Assembly (NCBI GenBank): GCA_033032865.1
Contig: JAWHQI010000075.1
Span: forward strand, 3,968,001-4,032,000
Source of the DNA: Dactylorhiza incarnata
Taxonomy: Eukaryota; Streptophyta; Magnoliopsida; Asparagales; Orchidaceae
DNA length: 64,000 bases
Direction of reading: 5' to 3'
Shown here: positions 12,296 to 22,290 of the stretch, in pieces
Layout of the letters: every line of letters begins with the position of its first letter
Numbering within the stretch: the first letter of the stretch is position 1
Made by a program: the position numbers and the translations under genes
The notes under the pieces: model-generated
What the model was told of the DNA's origin: nothing
What the model saw: the letters and a program-made list of their open reading frames with translations, nothing else
Database searches by the model: none

Positions 12296-12806
12296 CTGAC
12301 TCTTACTTGCAGGGAAGGAGCACCGCTGCCCCGAGTGTGGGGCGGGGTCGTTATAAATCTTGGTCAGCTAAAGCTGACCGGTTGCTTGTTTTCCCACCAA
12401 TTGGTGGATTTGCTTATACAGGCCCCGGTGAGACTAGCGGGAGATAGCGGGCTGAAGTCCCTGCTGCTGTGCTGTGCTGGCCCTTGAAGGCCAAAGCTTT
12501 TGTTTACTTTTGTTCATGTGTGGCCAGCATGCGTGCCGATGTTTGGAAGCCACTTAGATGATGTAAACAAACTCATGTAAATAACGTTTATGTATTTCAT
12601 TCCTAGTTGTAAAGTGGACTTGTTATGAACTGGTTTTAAATGAATCTAAACATGCTTCAGTTATGCGACTCTGATGCTGAGATAGTTATAGTTTTTAACT
12701 GTTTAACACTAATTTTAGTAACGCGCTCTTCTGTTCATTTCATATGGCGTGGGGTCCCGGCCGGACCTACTGTTATATGCTATGTGACATGGAGGGTGTT
12801 ACAAAT

Positions 12807-12819
12807 TGGTATCAGCTAC
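12807..12819 (+). other. Primer-binding site of Tekay-like element
   Basis: TGGTATCAGCTAC starts 3 bases after the LTR end. It matches the first nine bases of the usual initiator-Met PBS and then diverges. The leader between it and gag (12820-13035) has no ORF of note. Confidence 0.65.
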
Positions 12820-13035
12820 AGGTCTCGATCCCTTTCCGTCTGAATTCGTGGTCGAATTCTTTTAACGGGTGGTGAGCACGTGTGTGCGTCGCCTTTACCT
12901 CATATAAATAACCAGTTTTGTCCACTTTGGGAATGACTTACATGTATATGTGCAGCATTCAGATGGAACTTCTGTGTTCCTTTATTGCGTTATGCTATCT
13001 CGTAGTCGCTAATTATGTTTTGGGTACATATATAG

Positions 13036-14196
13036 GCAACTAGGAGTGGAGCGGGGCCTTCTCGACCCCCTCGTTCGACTGCAAGCAGTGCACCAACTCT
13101 GGTGCCGACTCCTCCTTCAGCTGAAATAGTAAGGATGATTGCTGAGGCAGTATTTGCAATGTTCACTGCGCAGCCAGGAGGGCATGTCCTTGGACAGCCT
13201 CCTACCCCTGGAGTGGCTCCAGTGCAGGCTCCAGCAGCTGAACCTCCAGTGCAGGCTCCAGCAGCTGAACCTGAGGTGGAAAGGCCAGTGCCGTTGAGGG
13301 CACGAAGAGCTCCAGATCAACAGCTGCAATACTTTTTGAGTTTCCACCCTCCCACGTTCACGGGGGCAGGAACCCCGACACAAGCAGAAGATTGGCTGTC
13401 AAAGGTGCGCAAAACCTTGAAGGCCACGGACACGGAGGAAGGACAAAAAGTGACTTTGGCAACCTTCCTACTAGATGGGGAGGCGCAGCTGTGGTGGGAT
13501 GAGTTGGAGATACATCAGCTAGCCGGAAGGAAGCTGACCGATATCTCTTTTGATGAATTTTCCAAACTGTTCTTGGAGCGATATCTTCCACAAGCCCAAC
13601 AGATAGAAATGGAAAACCAGTTCAACCGTCTGACTCAGGGTGATCGTACTATCGATGATTATCTGCATGAGTTTACATGGTTGGGTCGTTATGCAGGCGT
13701 GACATTTGTGGATGAAGCGCGTAAGACAAATCGGTTTTACGAAGGCTTGCGAGAGGAGTTACGGTTTCTTCTGATGGGGCCAATGACGCAAGGGTTTATG
13801 ACCCTGGTCAACTCAGCTTGTTCTTTAGAGAAAGACATGAAGCGGTCCCATAGTAGGAAGGAGCTAGCAGTAGTCAAGCCAGAGTTCAAAGTATCGAGCT
13901 CGGCAAAGTCGGGGCAAGGCAAATGGAAGAAAGGAGCGCGACCATCTGGGTCAGCTCAATCTTCAGCATCGGGAGTGACTGGGCGAGGCCCAATCATCTG
14001 TTACAACTGCGGCAAGCTGGGACATATAGCACGTGACTGTCGTAGAGGGAAGAAGCTAGTTGCGGCCTATGCGGCAGAGAAAGGGAAGGCGACAGAGTCA
14101 ACCGCATCCCACGCTGCTCCAGCCCAGCCTAGAGTTTACAACCTTGGCCAACAGGAGGCCATCAAACAGAACGATGTGGTGACAGGTATGCGATAG
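13036..14196 (+). CDS. Tekay-like gag (capsid and nucleocapsid)
   Basis: An open frame of about 385 codons follows a TAG at 13033 and has no in-frame ATG near its start; the first alternative start is a GTG at 13102. The start codon is therefore lost or lies in an upstream exon. The capsid core is about 13320-13830 (motifs FLLDGEAQLWWDE, FLERYLPQ). A CX2CX4HX4C zinc knuckle (CYNCGKLGHIARDC, 13999-14040) would bind genomic RNA in the virus-like particle. There is a proline/alanine-rich N-terminal repeat (PVQAPAAEP, twice). The frame closes with TAG 14194-14196, which lies inside the candidate intron, so gag probably continued into protease. Confidence 0.85.
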   Translation, partial: ATRSGAGPSRPPRSTASSAPTLVPTPPSAEIVRMIAEAVFAMFTAQPGGHVLGQPPTPGVAPVQAPAAEPPVQAPAAEPEVERPVPLRARRAPDQQLQYFLSFHPPTFTGAGTPTQAEDWLSKVRKTLKATDTEEGQKVTLATFLLDGEAQLWWDELEIHQLAGRKLTDISFDEFSKLFLERYLPQAQQIEMENQFNRLTQGDRTIDDYLHEFTWLGRYAGVTFVDEARKTNRFYEGLREELRFLLMGPMTQGFMTLVNSACSLEKDMKRSHSRKELAVVKPEFKVSSSAKSGQGKWKKGARPSGSAQSSASGVTGRGPIICYNCGKLGHIARDCRRGKKLVAAYAAEKGKATESTASHAAPAQPRVYNLGQQEAIKQNDVVTGMR

Positions 14197-14263
14197 TATA
14201 TAGCTTTTGTTGCTTTTTATACTTCATACCTTATACATTGCTTGGTAACCATTGATGTCCTAG
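14186..14263 (+). other. Candidate 78-nt in-frame intron at the gag-protease junction
   Basis: GTATGC at 14186 and GTCCTAG ending at 14263 bound a T-rich 78-nt segment, a multiple of three, with one in-frame stop (TAG 14194). Exon bases before and after join a VVTG motif directly to the stretch leading into LFDTGAS, the spacing expected for gypsy proteases. A stray insertion with these ends is the alternative. Confidence 0.5.
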
Positions 14264-15132
14264 GCTTTGTCCTGATCTTTAACTATCCGGCAAAAGCACT
14301 ATTTGACACGGGTGCTTCACATTCCTGTATATAGGAGACCTTCATACAGCAACTTGGAGTGCCTTCGTCGTTTAGACAGGAACAATTAGATGTGATGCTA
14401 CCCAATGGGTGTTCGATGTGCGCGGATCGAGGTTGTGTAGTAAAGGTACGAATAGGGAGTCAAGACTTTGATTTGGAAGCACTGATACTCCCGCTTTCGG
14501 AATTCGATGTAATCATTGGTATGGACTGGCTGTCAGCGCAGCAGGCCTACATTGATTGCACGTCTAAGGAGGTCATACTGGGGCGGAATACCGAACGTAC
14601 GACTACGTTTGCTGGTTTGCGTGGATCGAGTAAGACACTGATGTCTGCTGTCCAAGTGCTCAAGGCGGTTCGGCAAGGTGCAGAGTTATGTGTTGTGCTA
14701 GTGGGGGCTGCAAAGCCTCAACCCAGTTTGAGTGATGTTCCTGTGATTTTAGAGTCTCCAGATGTGTTTCCGAAAGATCTTACTGGGGCGCCACCTCAGC
14801 GAGAGATTGACTTCACTATAGAGCTGGTGCCAGGTGCCAAACCTGTTTCACGCTCTCCGTACCGAATTGCGCCAAAGGAGATGGCGGAATTGAATGTTCA
14901 ATTACAGGAGTTGCTAGAGCATGGTTATATACGTCCAAGTACCTCCCCTTGGGGTGCTCCGGTCCTTTTTGTGAAGAAGAAGGACGGAAGCCTGCGTCTA
15001 TGCATTGACTATCGAGAATTGAACAAGCTGACCCAGAAGAACAAGTATCCGATTCCTCGAATCGATGACTTATTTGATCAGCTAGTTGGGTCAACGGTAT
15101 ATTCAAAGTTGGATCTCAAGTCCGGCTATTAG
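14264..15132 (+). pseudogene. Tekay-like protease and N-terminal reverse transcriptase, two nonsense codons
   Basis: The aspartic protease active site LFDTGAS is at 14299-14319. TAG 14332-14334 follows it within six codons. The frame then continues through a GMDWLS protease-end motif (14519-14536) and the RT fingers (PPYRIAP-like, about 14860; [17 protein letters not shown], about 14970-15020). It ends at TAG 15130-15132 just after KLDLKSGY. The protease would cut the Gag-Pol polyprotein and RT would copy the element RNA. The stops make it a pseudogene. Confidence 0.9.
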
Positions 15133-16326
15133 CAGTTACGAATTCGGGATTGTGATATCCCTAAGACAGCATTCAGTACTCGCTACGGACACTACGAGTT
15201 TACAGTGATGCCGTTTGGATTGATGAATGCACCGTTAGTATTTATGGATCTGATGAATAGGACCTTTCGAGCATGCTTTGATCGGTTTGTCATTGTCTTC
15301 ATTGATGATATCTTGGTGTACTCTCAGTCTGAAGAAGAACACGCGATTCATTTGCGTGAAGTTTTGGAAAACCTGCGACGTAGTCAACTATATGCCAAAT
15401 TCTCTAAGTGCGAGTTCTGGCTAGCCTCAGTGGCGTTCCTTGGTCATGTTGTTAGTGGCGAGGGTATCGCAGTAGATCCGGCAAAGATTGATGCAATCCA
15501 GAAGTGGCCCATTTTGGCGACAGTAGCGGAAGTCAGGAGTTTCCTTGGACTTGCCGGCTACTATCGGCGCTTCGTGGAGAACTTTTCACGGATCGCTCTA
15601 CCACTCACCACCTTGACGAGGAAGGATCAGAAGTTCGTTTGGTCACCAGAGTGTGCACGGGCTTTTGAGGAATTAAAGAGGCGTCTGACCACAGCACCAA
15701 TTTTGTGTTTACCATCTGGTGCAGAGGGTTATGAAATTTACAGTGATGCGTTAGGGAGCGGCTTAGGCTGCGTACTTCTTCAGCACGGGCAAGTACTAGC
15801 TTATGGCTCTCGTCAGTTGAAAGTGCATGAGAGGAATTATCCGGTCCACGACTTGGAGTTGGCGGCCGTGATTTTCGCTATAAAGCTGTGGCGGCACTAC
15901 TTATATGGTGTGAAGGTTGGCATCTTTACAGACCATAAGAGCCTTAAGTATCTGCTAAATCAGAAGGAGCTCAACATGCGACAGCGAAGGTGGATGGAGT
16001 TCCTGGGGGACTACACTTTTGATATACACTATACTCCCGGGAAGGGAAATGTAGTCGCAGATGCTTTGAGCCGAAGGGCTTATGCACAGGCCAATTGGAT
16101 TCAGATGTATAATCCACGTCTGATCAGGGACTTGGAAGCCTTGGAGATCTCCTGTGTAGAGAGGAGTTCTAGTGCGAATGCGTGCTTAAACTGGACGGAG
16201 GTGCAGTATGACCTCGCGGACAGAATACAACAGGCCCTGGAGCTTGATTCGAACATGCAACGCTATTTGGCAGAGTCTGGGGATGGGACTGCTGCAGAGT
16301 TTGTGATAGACGACGGTCTGATGTGA
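15133..16326 (+). pseudogene. Tekay-like reverse transcriptase (palm) and RNase H
   Basis: It is in the same frame as the upstream part. The RT catalytic motif reads [10 protein letters not shown] (15295-15324, two aspartates present), preceded by MPFGLMNAP (15208-15234). The connection region has [12 protein letters not shown] (15541-15576). RNase H starts near [11 protein letters not shown] (about 15738), keeps LELAAVIFA and FTDHKSL, and ends near VADALSRR (about 16055-16077). TGA 16324-16326 replaces what is usually a Trp codon (a G-to-A change). Confidence 0.9.
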
Positions 16327-17637
16327 AAAGACGGTCGGTTGTGCGTCCCAAATGTGGGTAAGTTGCGGGCGGAATTGATGTACGAAGCGCATTTTACCAA
16401 ATACTCAATTCACCCAGGGAGCACAAAAATGTACCAGGACATGAAAAAGCTGTTTTGGTGGCCAGGATTAAAGAAAAACATCGCCTTGTACGTGGCAAAA
16501 TGCAAAACTTACGCTCTGGTGAAGGCGGAATGTCAGAAACCTGGAGGTTTCCTGAAGTCGTTGCCTATACCGGAATGGAAATTTGATGACATTTCGATGG
16601 ATTTCGTGCACGGTTTGCCGAGATCACAGAGTGGGAATGATGCTGTATGGGTGATCGTGGATCGCTTGACGACGGTAGCCCACTTTATACTAAACCGGAA
16701 GGACGATTCAATTGAAAATTTGGCAAAACTTTATGTTGATAGCATTGTACGATTGCACGGTGTGCCCCGTAGCATCGTCAGTGACCGAGATGGGCGCTTC
16801 ACTTCGAAGGATTGGAGGCTAATCCACCAGTTGTTAGGTACAAAGCTGAAGTTTAGCACTGCCTTCCACCCTCAAACGGATGGACAGACTGAACGTACGA
16901 ACAGAACTCTGGAGGATATGCTCCGAATGTGCGTCCTGGACTTCGGTAAAAAGTGGGAAGATCATCTATTCATCATCGAATTCGCTTACAATAACAGCTA
17001 TCAGGCAAGTATAAAGATGGCACCCTTTGAGGCCCTCTATGGTAGAGCTTGCCTCACTCCCTTATCTTGGGCGAAGACAGGTGAAATGAAGCTGTTTAAG
17101 CGAAAGGAAGTCGAAGAGGCAAATGCGGCTATTCAAACAATCCGTGAGAGATTGTTAATTGCGCAAGATAGGCAGGCGAAATACTACAATGCCATGCACA
17201 GAAACGTCAAGTTCGCCGTGGGCGACTGGGTTTATCTCAAGATCAAACCTTTTAAGGGTGTGTCCCGGATTCGGCGCTTGAAAAAGCTGAGTCCAAGATA
17301 CCTTGGACCGTTTGAGATACTGGAACGTGTTGGCGAAGCTGCCTATCGACTCGCTCTTTCGACAGAGTTGAGTGGTCTGCACGATGTATTCCACATATCA
17401 GTATTGCGGAAAGCTGTACCAGAGCCTAGCCAAGTGCTTGTGGCTAGTCAGGTGCCGGTCGATGATGGGTTGAAGACAAAGGTCATACCTATTAGCATCG
17501 AAGACACTGAGATCAAACAGCAACGGAATAAATTGATCAAGATGGTCAAAGTCCGCTGGAACAACTGCGGTCGTGAGGAACTTACATGGGAGCGCGAGCA
17601 AACTATGCGTGAGGAGTTCCCCGAGCTGTTTCTTTAA
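16327..17637 (+). pseudogene. Tekay-like integrase with chromodomain-like C-terminus
   Basis: In frame after the TGA, open to TAA 17635-17637. In the N-terminal HHCC zinc-binding region both His and the first Cys are recognisable, but the second position reads Tyr (KTYALVKAECQ), so the zinc site looks broken. The catalytic D-D-E residues are in DFVHGLP, SDRDGRF and QTDGQTERTNRTLED. The C-terminal GPFEILERVGEAAYRL and HDVFHISVLRK blocks follow. A chromodomain-like tail (VKVRWNNCGREELTWERE, about 17548-17601) is a feature of Tekay-type chromoviruses and is thought to direct insertion into particular chromatin. Confidence 0.88.
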
Positions 17638-17704
17638 TGTACAAATTGTATTTTGTATCGTTTTGATTATTTGCACTGTTAGAATTTCAGGACGAAATTC
17701 ATTT

Positions 17705-17717
17705 AAGGGGGAAGAAT
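17705..17717 (+). other. Polypurine tract of Tekay-like element
   Basis: AAGGGGGAAGAAT abuts the 3' LTR start (17718), preceded by the GGACGAAATTC motif common next to plant gypsy PPTs. Confidence 0.85.
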
Positions 17718-19679
17718 TGTAAGACCCCAAATGGCATGTGCACCCAAAATACCAAAAATGAGCATGAGCTGAAATCAGGGAGCTAGCGCTAGGCGCTAGC
17801 GATAGCGCCGGCGGTAGCGTTCCGAGAACTCCCGAGAAATGGTCCCGAGAAATCCCGAGAAATGGTTCCGAGAACTCCCGAGAAATGGAGCAGGCTGAAA
17901 TAGATGAGCTAACGCCAGGCGCTAGCGATAGCGCCGGCGGTAGCGTCTCTTAGCGGTACCGACTCAGGCTAGCGCCAGGCGCTAGCCACTAGTGCCAGGC
18001 GCTAGCCACTAGCGCCGGCGGTAGCAGGAAAATCATATATTCTCCAAAATCCGACTCTTTTCCCATTTCTCTGCCTTTTTCTGATCTGAGAGCTAAGAGG
18101 AGAGCTGAGGGCAGAGGTTTGGGAGCAAGGAGGAAGATCCGTTGGAGTTGAGCTTTCGTCGTGCCAAGAGGGAGTTGTGAAGAAGCGTCTGCGTGCGCAT
18201 GCCACCGCGGATTCCAGCCATCTCCCTCTCACTTCTATGGCATCGAAACGGCCTACAAGGGTAACGAATCTCCTCCCTAATCCTTGGACATGTACGTCCT
18301 TTGATTTGCATGTATTTCGGGATACTTCTACTAATTAGTGGATTGGATCTTCCGATGGGATGAAGGTATTCCCCCACAAATTGCATATAGAGCCTGGAAC
18401 GGTAGTACGGGCATAGGCATGCTGTGTGAAACCCATCTGGACAGATCGAGCCGGATTGGTCATGATTAGTTCGTGTAAAGTGCCCGAAATAATTCCGTGT
18501 ATGTGCTGTGATTCGGGTCATGTGACTGTTGTTGTACAAAAAATAGGACCTGGAGGTGTTTCCCCAGGCTGTACCCAAAATTTGGTGGCAGACCTGAGTT
18601 CTGTCACTAGCGCCGGGCGCTAGCGTTAGCGCCGGCGGTAGCTCCAGGTGAGCTACCGGTGTTGATGTCTGGAGGTGTATTCCCAGAGGTAGCAGGGTTG
18701 AGTTCTGTTACCAGTGCCGGGCGGAACTGAGTTCTGTTGCTAGCGCTGGACGCTAGCGCTAGCGCCAGCGGTAGCGCCCAGCACACAGATTGTGTGTTTC
18801 CGTGCTACCTAAATTCCTGGAGACTGGATGCGTAGCAGGAAAAGCTGTGGAACTTGCAAAACCCAGCTTTAAGAGAAGGGTATTGGGTGAAGCTTACTCG
18901 TATCGCATATATCACGATGATTGAGCACGGGCCTAGCTGAACCAAACCCCCTATAGTGGTGGTGTAGAGGTCGCCCCTCGTTGCACCGGGCTATGGAAGA
19001 GTGTCGTAACTTCGTTTACGGGCTAGCTCAATTTGCTTGTCTAAGTTGAAATAGGACTTAGCGTAAGGGCGTAACTCAGGGAGTATGCCAAAGTGTGCCT
19101 TGAGAGCACGAAGCGGGTGGCTTGGTTTGCCTCCGTTGGTGTTGTTTGCGGATATATATATATATATGCTGCTGACACTTACTTGCAGGGAAGGAGCACC
19201 GCCGCCCCGAGTGTGGGGCGGGGTCGTTATAAATCTTGGTCAGCTAAAGCTGACCGGTTGCTTGTTTTCCCACCAATTGGTGGATTTGCTTATACAGGTC
19301 CCGATGAGACTAGCAGGAGATAGCGGGCTGAAGCCCATGCTGTTGTGTTGTGCTGGCCCTTGAAGGCCAAAGATTTTGTTTACTTTTGTTCATGTGTGGC
19401 CGGCCTGCGTGCCGATGTTTGGAAGCCACTTAGATGATGTAAACAAACTCATGTAAATAACGTTTATGTATTTCATTCCTAGTTGTAAAGTGGACTTGTT
19501 ATGAACTGGTTTTAAATGAATCTAAACATGCTTCCGTTATGCGACTCTGATGCTGAGATAGTTATAGTTTTTAATTGTTTAACACTAATTTTAGTAACGC
19601 GCTCTTCTGTTCATTTTATATGGCGTGGGGTCCCGGCCGGACCTACTATTATATGCTATGTGACAGGGAGGGTGTTACA
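17718..19679 (+). repeat. 3' LTR of Tekay-like element
   Basis: 1962 bp, same ends and internal order as the 5' LTR. The palindrome array is at 17781-18025, a second box set at 18603-18780 and a short TA run at 19151-19168. It is slightly longer in the array because of an extra GCCACTAGTGCC-type unit near 17985. Confidence 0.92.
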
Positions 19680-20700
19680 ATTTCTCCATAGGACCTAGGC
19701 CAACGGGACCTTCTTGCGCCGCAAGACTCGCATCTCGGTGTCGTCTATCTGGACCTGCTCTAGGTGAATCAATCGATCAGAGGCTACCGGGCCATCTATA
19801 GTAGAAATCCGCATCTCCGGCCGTAGTAGAGCCCTCCTAAAGGTGGATGCATGGAAGATGTCATGCAAACCCGCTAACTCCGGCGACAGCTCTAGTCTAT
19901 AAGCCAACGGGCCGATCCACTCCAGGATCCTGTAAATCTCCATCTATCTCAAACTGAGCTTCTTCTGCCTGCGAACCCGCAAGACTCCCTTCATTGGACG
20001 TATCTTCCAGAACACCCAATCTCCAACCTGGAACTCCACCTGACGATACTACGCATCGTAATACTTGACCTAGCGGTTCTGGGCCTCCATCATCCTAACT
20101 CGAATCAGTCGCACCTGGGTATCTATGTCCTCCATAAATTCTGAGCTGAGTGACTCAGGATTCTCATCTTGGATCGAAGACAGTGGAGTCTTGTGCCTCT
20201 ATCCATCTGAGGGTGGAAAGTTGTGCTGAACGTCAACTAAGAGCCCAGATAATCCTGGACTGATCTTCACTTTTTGTAGATAACCTTTTCATCCCGATCC
20301 GACACGATCGTCCTAGTCACACCACGATAACTTACAAATTACTCAACAAATCTCATCAAACGCCAATGAGAGCGTCCTTCCAGTCCAGGGTGACCCTAGC
20401 TACCTTGGTTAATCTATCCTCGTTGTTCCAAATAAGATTGTGTTCGGAGTGGTAACATGTGTGTGAAATCCATAGTTATGTCCTCGAACTCCACTCTAAC
20501 ACGGGCAGTGACTGTGGTAGTTCTCCATAGACTTTTGCACTTGGCCTTCACCATGCCTCAAAAAACTTACGATGTCTTTCTTCATTTCGAGGAAATATAC
20601 ATTCCGCAATACACCATTTTTCTGGTGACTATATTTCTCATCTATGTGGGTAGGCAGCGACTTTAAAAAAATTCTCTACACAATCAGCTTCTTATTCCTA
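19680..20700 (-). pseudogene. Chromovirus-type integrase relic (LARD copy 2)
   Basis: It matches the relic of copy 1. The best readable part is the minus strand 19943-19695 (AYRLELSPELAGLHDIFHAS and IHLEQVQIDDTEMRVL), cut at 19680 by the Tekay-like insertion; the short remainder lies at 10669-10855. Frameshifts and stops occur throughout. Confidence 0.75.
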
Positions 20701-22290
20701 CGAGTACGCCCCAGTCATCAACCAACTCAACTTTATGATTTTAAACGATTCTTATCATTTAGTGGGACTGATCGCATCATCAAGCGCCCCAATTATCCTC
20801 AGAATTTAAGGGGGTGTACACATGGATCTTATGATCATATGTTAACCAACCAACACTAGTATCAATGTTTGAAGAAGACTCCCAATCATTTTGATTCATA
20901 AGGTATACGGGTAAAACCTTTTGAAACCCTTAGATTTTCACAAGTCAATTTCATCAAGGAAATATCATCACGTTTATTTCACCAAATTCCTATCACTTCC
21001 ACATATGCTAGTCTTGATCACTTTTGGATGATCCAAAGTAAGATAAACTTAGATCGTTCTTATCATAGTAAACTCAAACACTATGTTCTAATTCCAAATA
21101 GTCATCGTCTAAGATCTTTGGTTATTCATCATCATAGCTCCCTAGGTATAAGGGTTATTATTGTAGTTAAAATTTTCAACCATGACCATGACTAGTTAAA
21201 ATTTTCAATTCATGAGTTAATCACTTCTGAATGCCCCAAACCTCAAGAACTGTCCGATATAACTACAACTTGTAAGGTCTAATTTCCGTCCTCAACTTCT
21301 AGACTAGGACATCGACATCCTTAAGTGATTAATCCTGGCGACTTTATATTTCTAATGATTCAACTAAGGTTAAGTCATTGCTTGATCAACAATGTCTATC
21401 CATTGCCCTGGTATTACTACGGATCATCATTTTGAACATACTTTTACACAATCTCTTCTTCGCCCGAGTAACCTCGAATATGATCAAATTCAAAATCATT
21501 ATTTTCACAATGCAACACTTTCTAAATTATGTCTAAGGGAAACCCAAGTCAGTCAATAATTTGCCCAATAAACAAAAGGTAAGCCCCAATAAACAAAAGA
21601 TAAGCCTCTATCTATTTTGGGCTAAGTATCTTCGATATCATTATGTTATATTCATCCTAGCTGGGCACACAATCTTAGACTTGGGGTTCTATCTGAAACT
21701 TGTTGGTATACTCCATACTTTAGACTCTTCAAGGTACCTTCTACGACAACCATATCAGGGTCAACATGTGACAATCCCAAACGGGTCTCTTCTGCACTTG
21801 GACTCTTATCTGACCCTTGGTGTTTGTCGGGGTGGTTGTCTCAATATAATCATGTCACCGATACGAGGGTTAGATCTACGAGTCCCCTACCATTCTGCTT
21901 TTGTGTCAATCTCTCTTTCTCTAGCATCTTTGGGGTATCCTCGTACCTTCACCAAAATTATACCTGCGGTATATTTCAGACTAGGGCATGGTATAAATTG
22001 TCATGACAAGTCAAGTGTCCTAGTGGGGTTGAGTCTAACTCATTGACTAAAGGGCTATCTAAAGAGATCTTTGCAGCCAAAGGTATTTCCTGCTGGTGGC
22101 AAGGTTCGTCGCAGGCTACAAAAGGAAACTTGGCAAAAGGTTAAGTTAAAAGTGGACTTTCATGTGATTTCCCCAAATGGGCACACCATAGCTTCCGCTG
22201 CTTAGTTTGTTCTCAAACTAAACTCGCGCGGGGTGGCCCAGGGTTTGTGGACTTCTTTTCTTCGGATCAAGGTTTGCTTTGATACCACTT

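Larger units (their letters stand above)
10856..12803 (+). repeat. 5' LTR of Tekay-like element
   Basis: 1948 bp from TGTAAGACCCC to GGTGTTACA. It holds a GCTAGCGCC-type palindrome array (10919-11145), a TATA-like CATATATTC right after it, a second set of the same boxes (11722-11883), a CCGAGAAAT minirepeat (10960-11030) and a TA microsatellite (12256-12291). ORFs in it (for example the minus-strand 11119-11656) are mirrored in the 3' LTR and are not genes. Confidence 0.92.
10856..19679 (+). mobile_element. Tekay/Del-like Ty3-gypsy chromovirus (complete length, defective)
   Basis: An 8824-bp element with 1.95-kb LTRs (TGTAAGACCCC...GTGTTACA), PBS, gag, protease, RT, RNase H, integrase, chromodomain-like tail, polypurine tract and 5-bp TSD ATTTC. 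Domain order and the C-terminal tail fit the Tekay/Del clade. All coding parts share one reading frame, broken by nonsense codons at 14332, 15130 and 16324, plus a TAG at 14194 that lies in a candidate intron. The LTRs differ by a modest number of substitutions and a TA-repeat length change, so the insertion is fairly recent but inactive as it stands. Confidence 0.92.
10669..22290 (-). mobile_element. LARD-like internal region, copy 2, interrupted by a Tekay-like element
   Basis: Segments 10669-10855 and 19680-22290 together give about 2.79 kb, the same length and sequence order as copy 1. The Tekay-like insertion (10856-19679) splits the integrase relic and duplicates ATTTC (10851-10855 and 19680-19684); the uninterrupted site is at about 1678-1690. 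A PBS (minus, 22276-22287) adjoins the right LTR. Between about 20800 and 22270 nothing coding is recognised. Confidence 0.85.
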
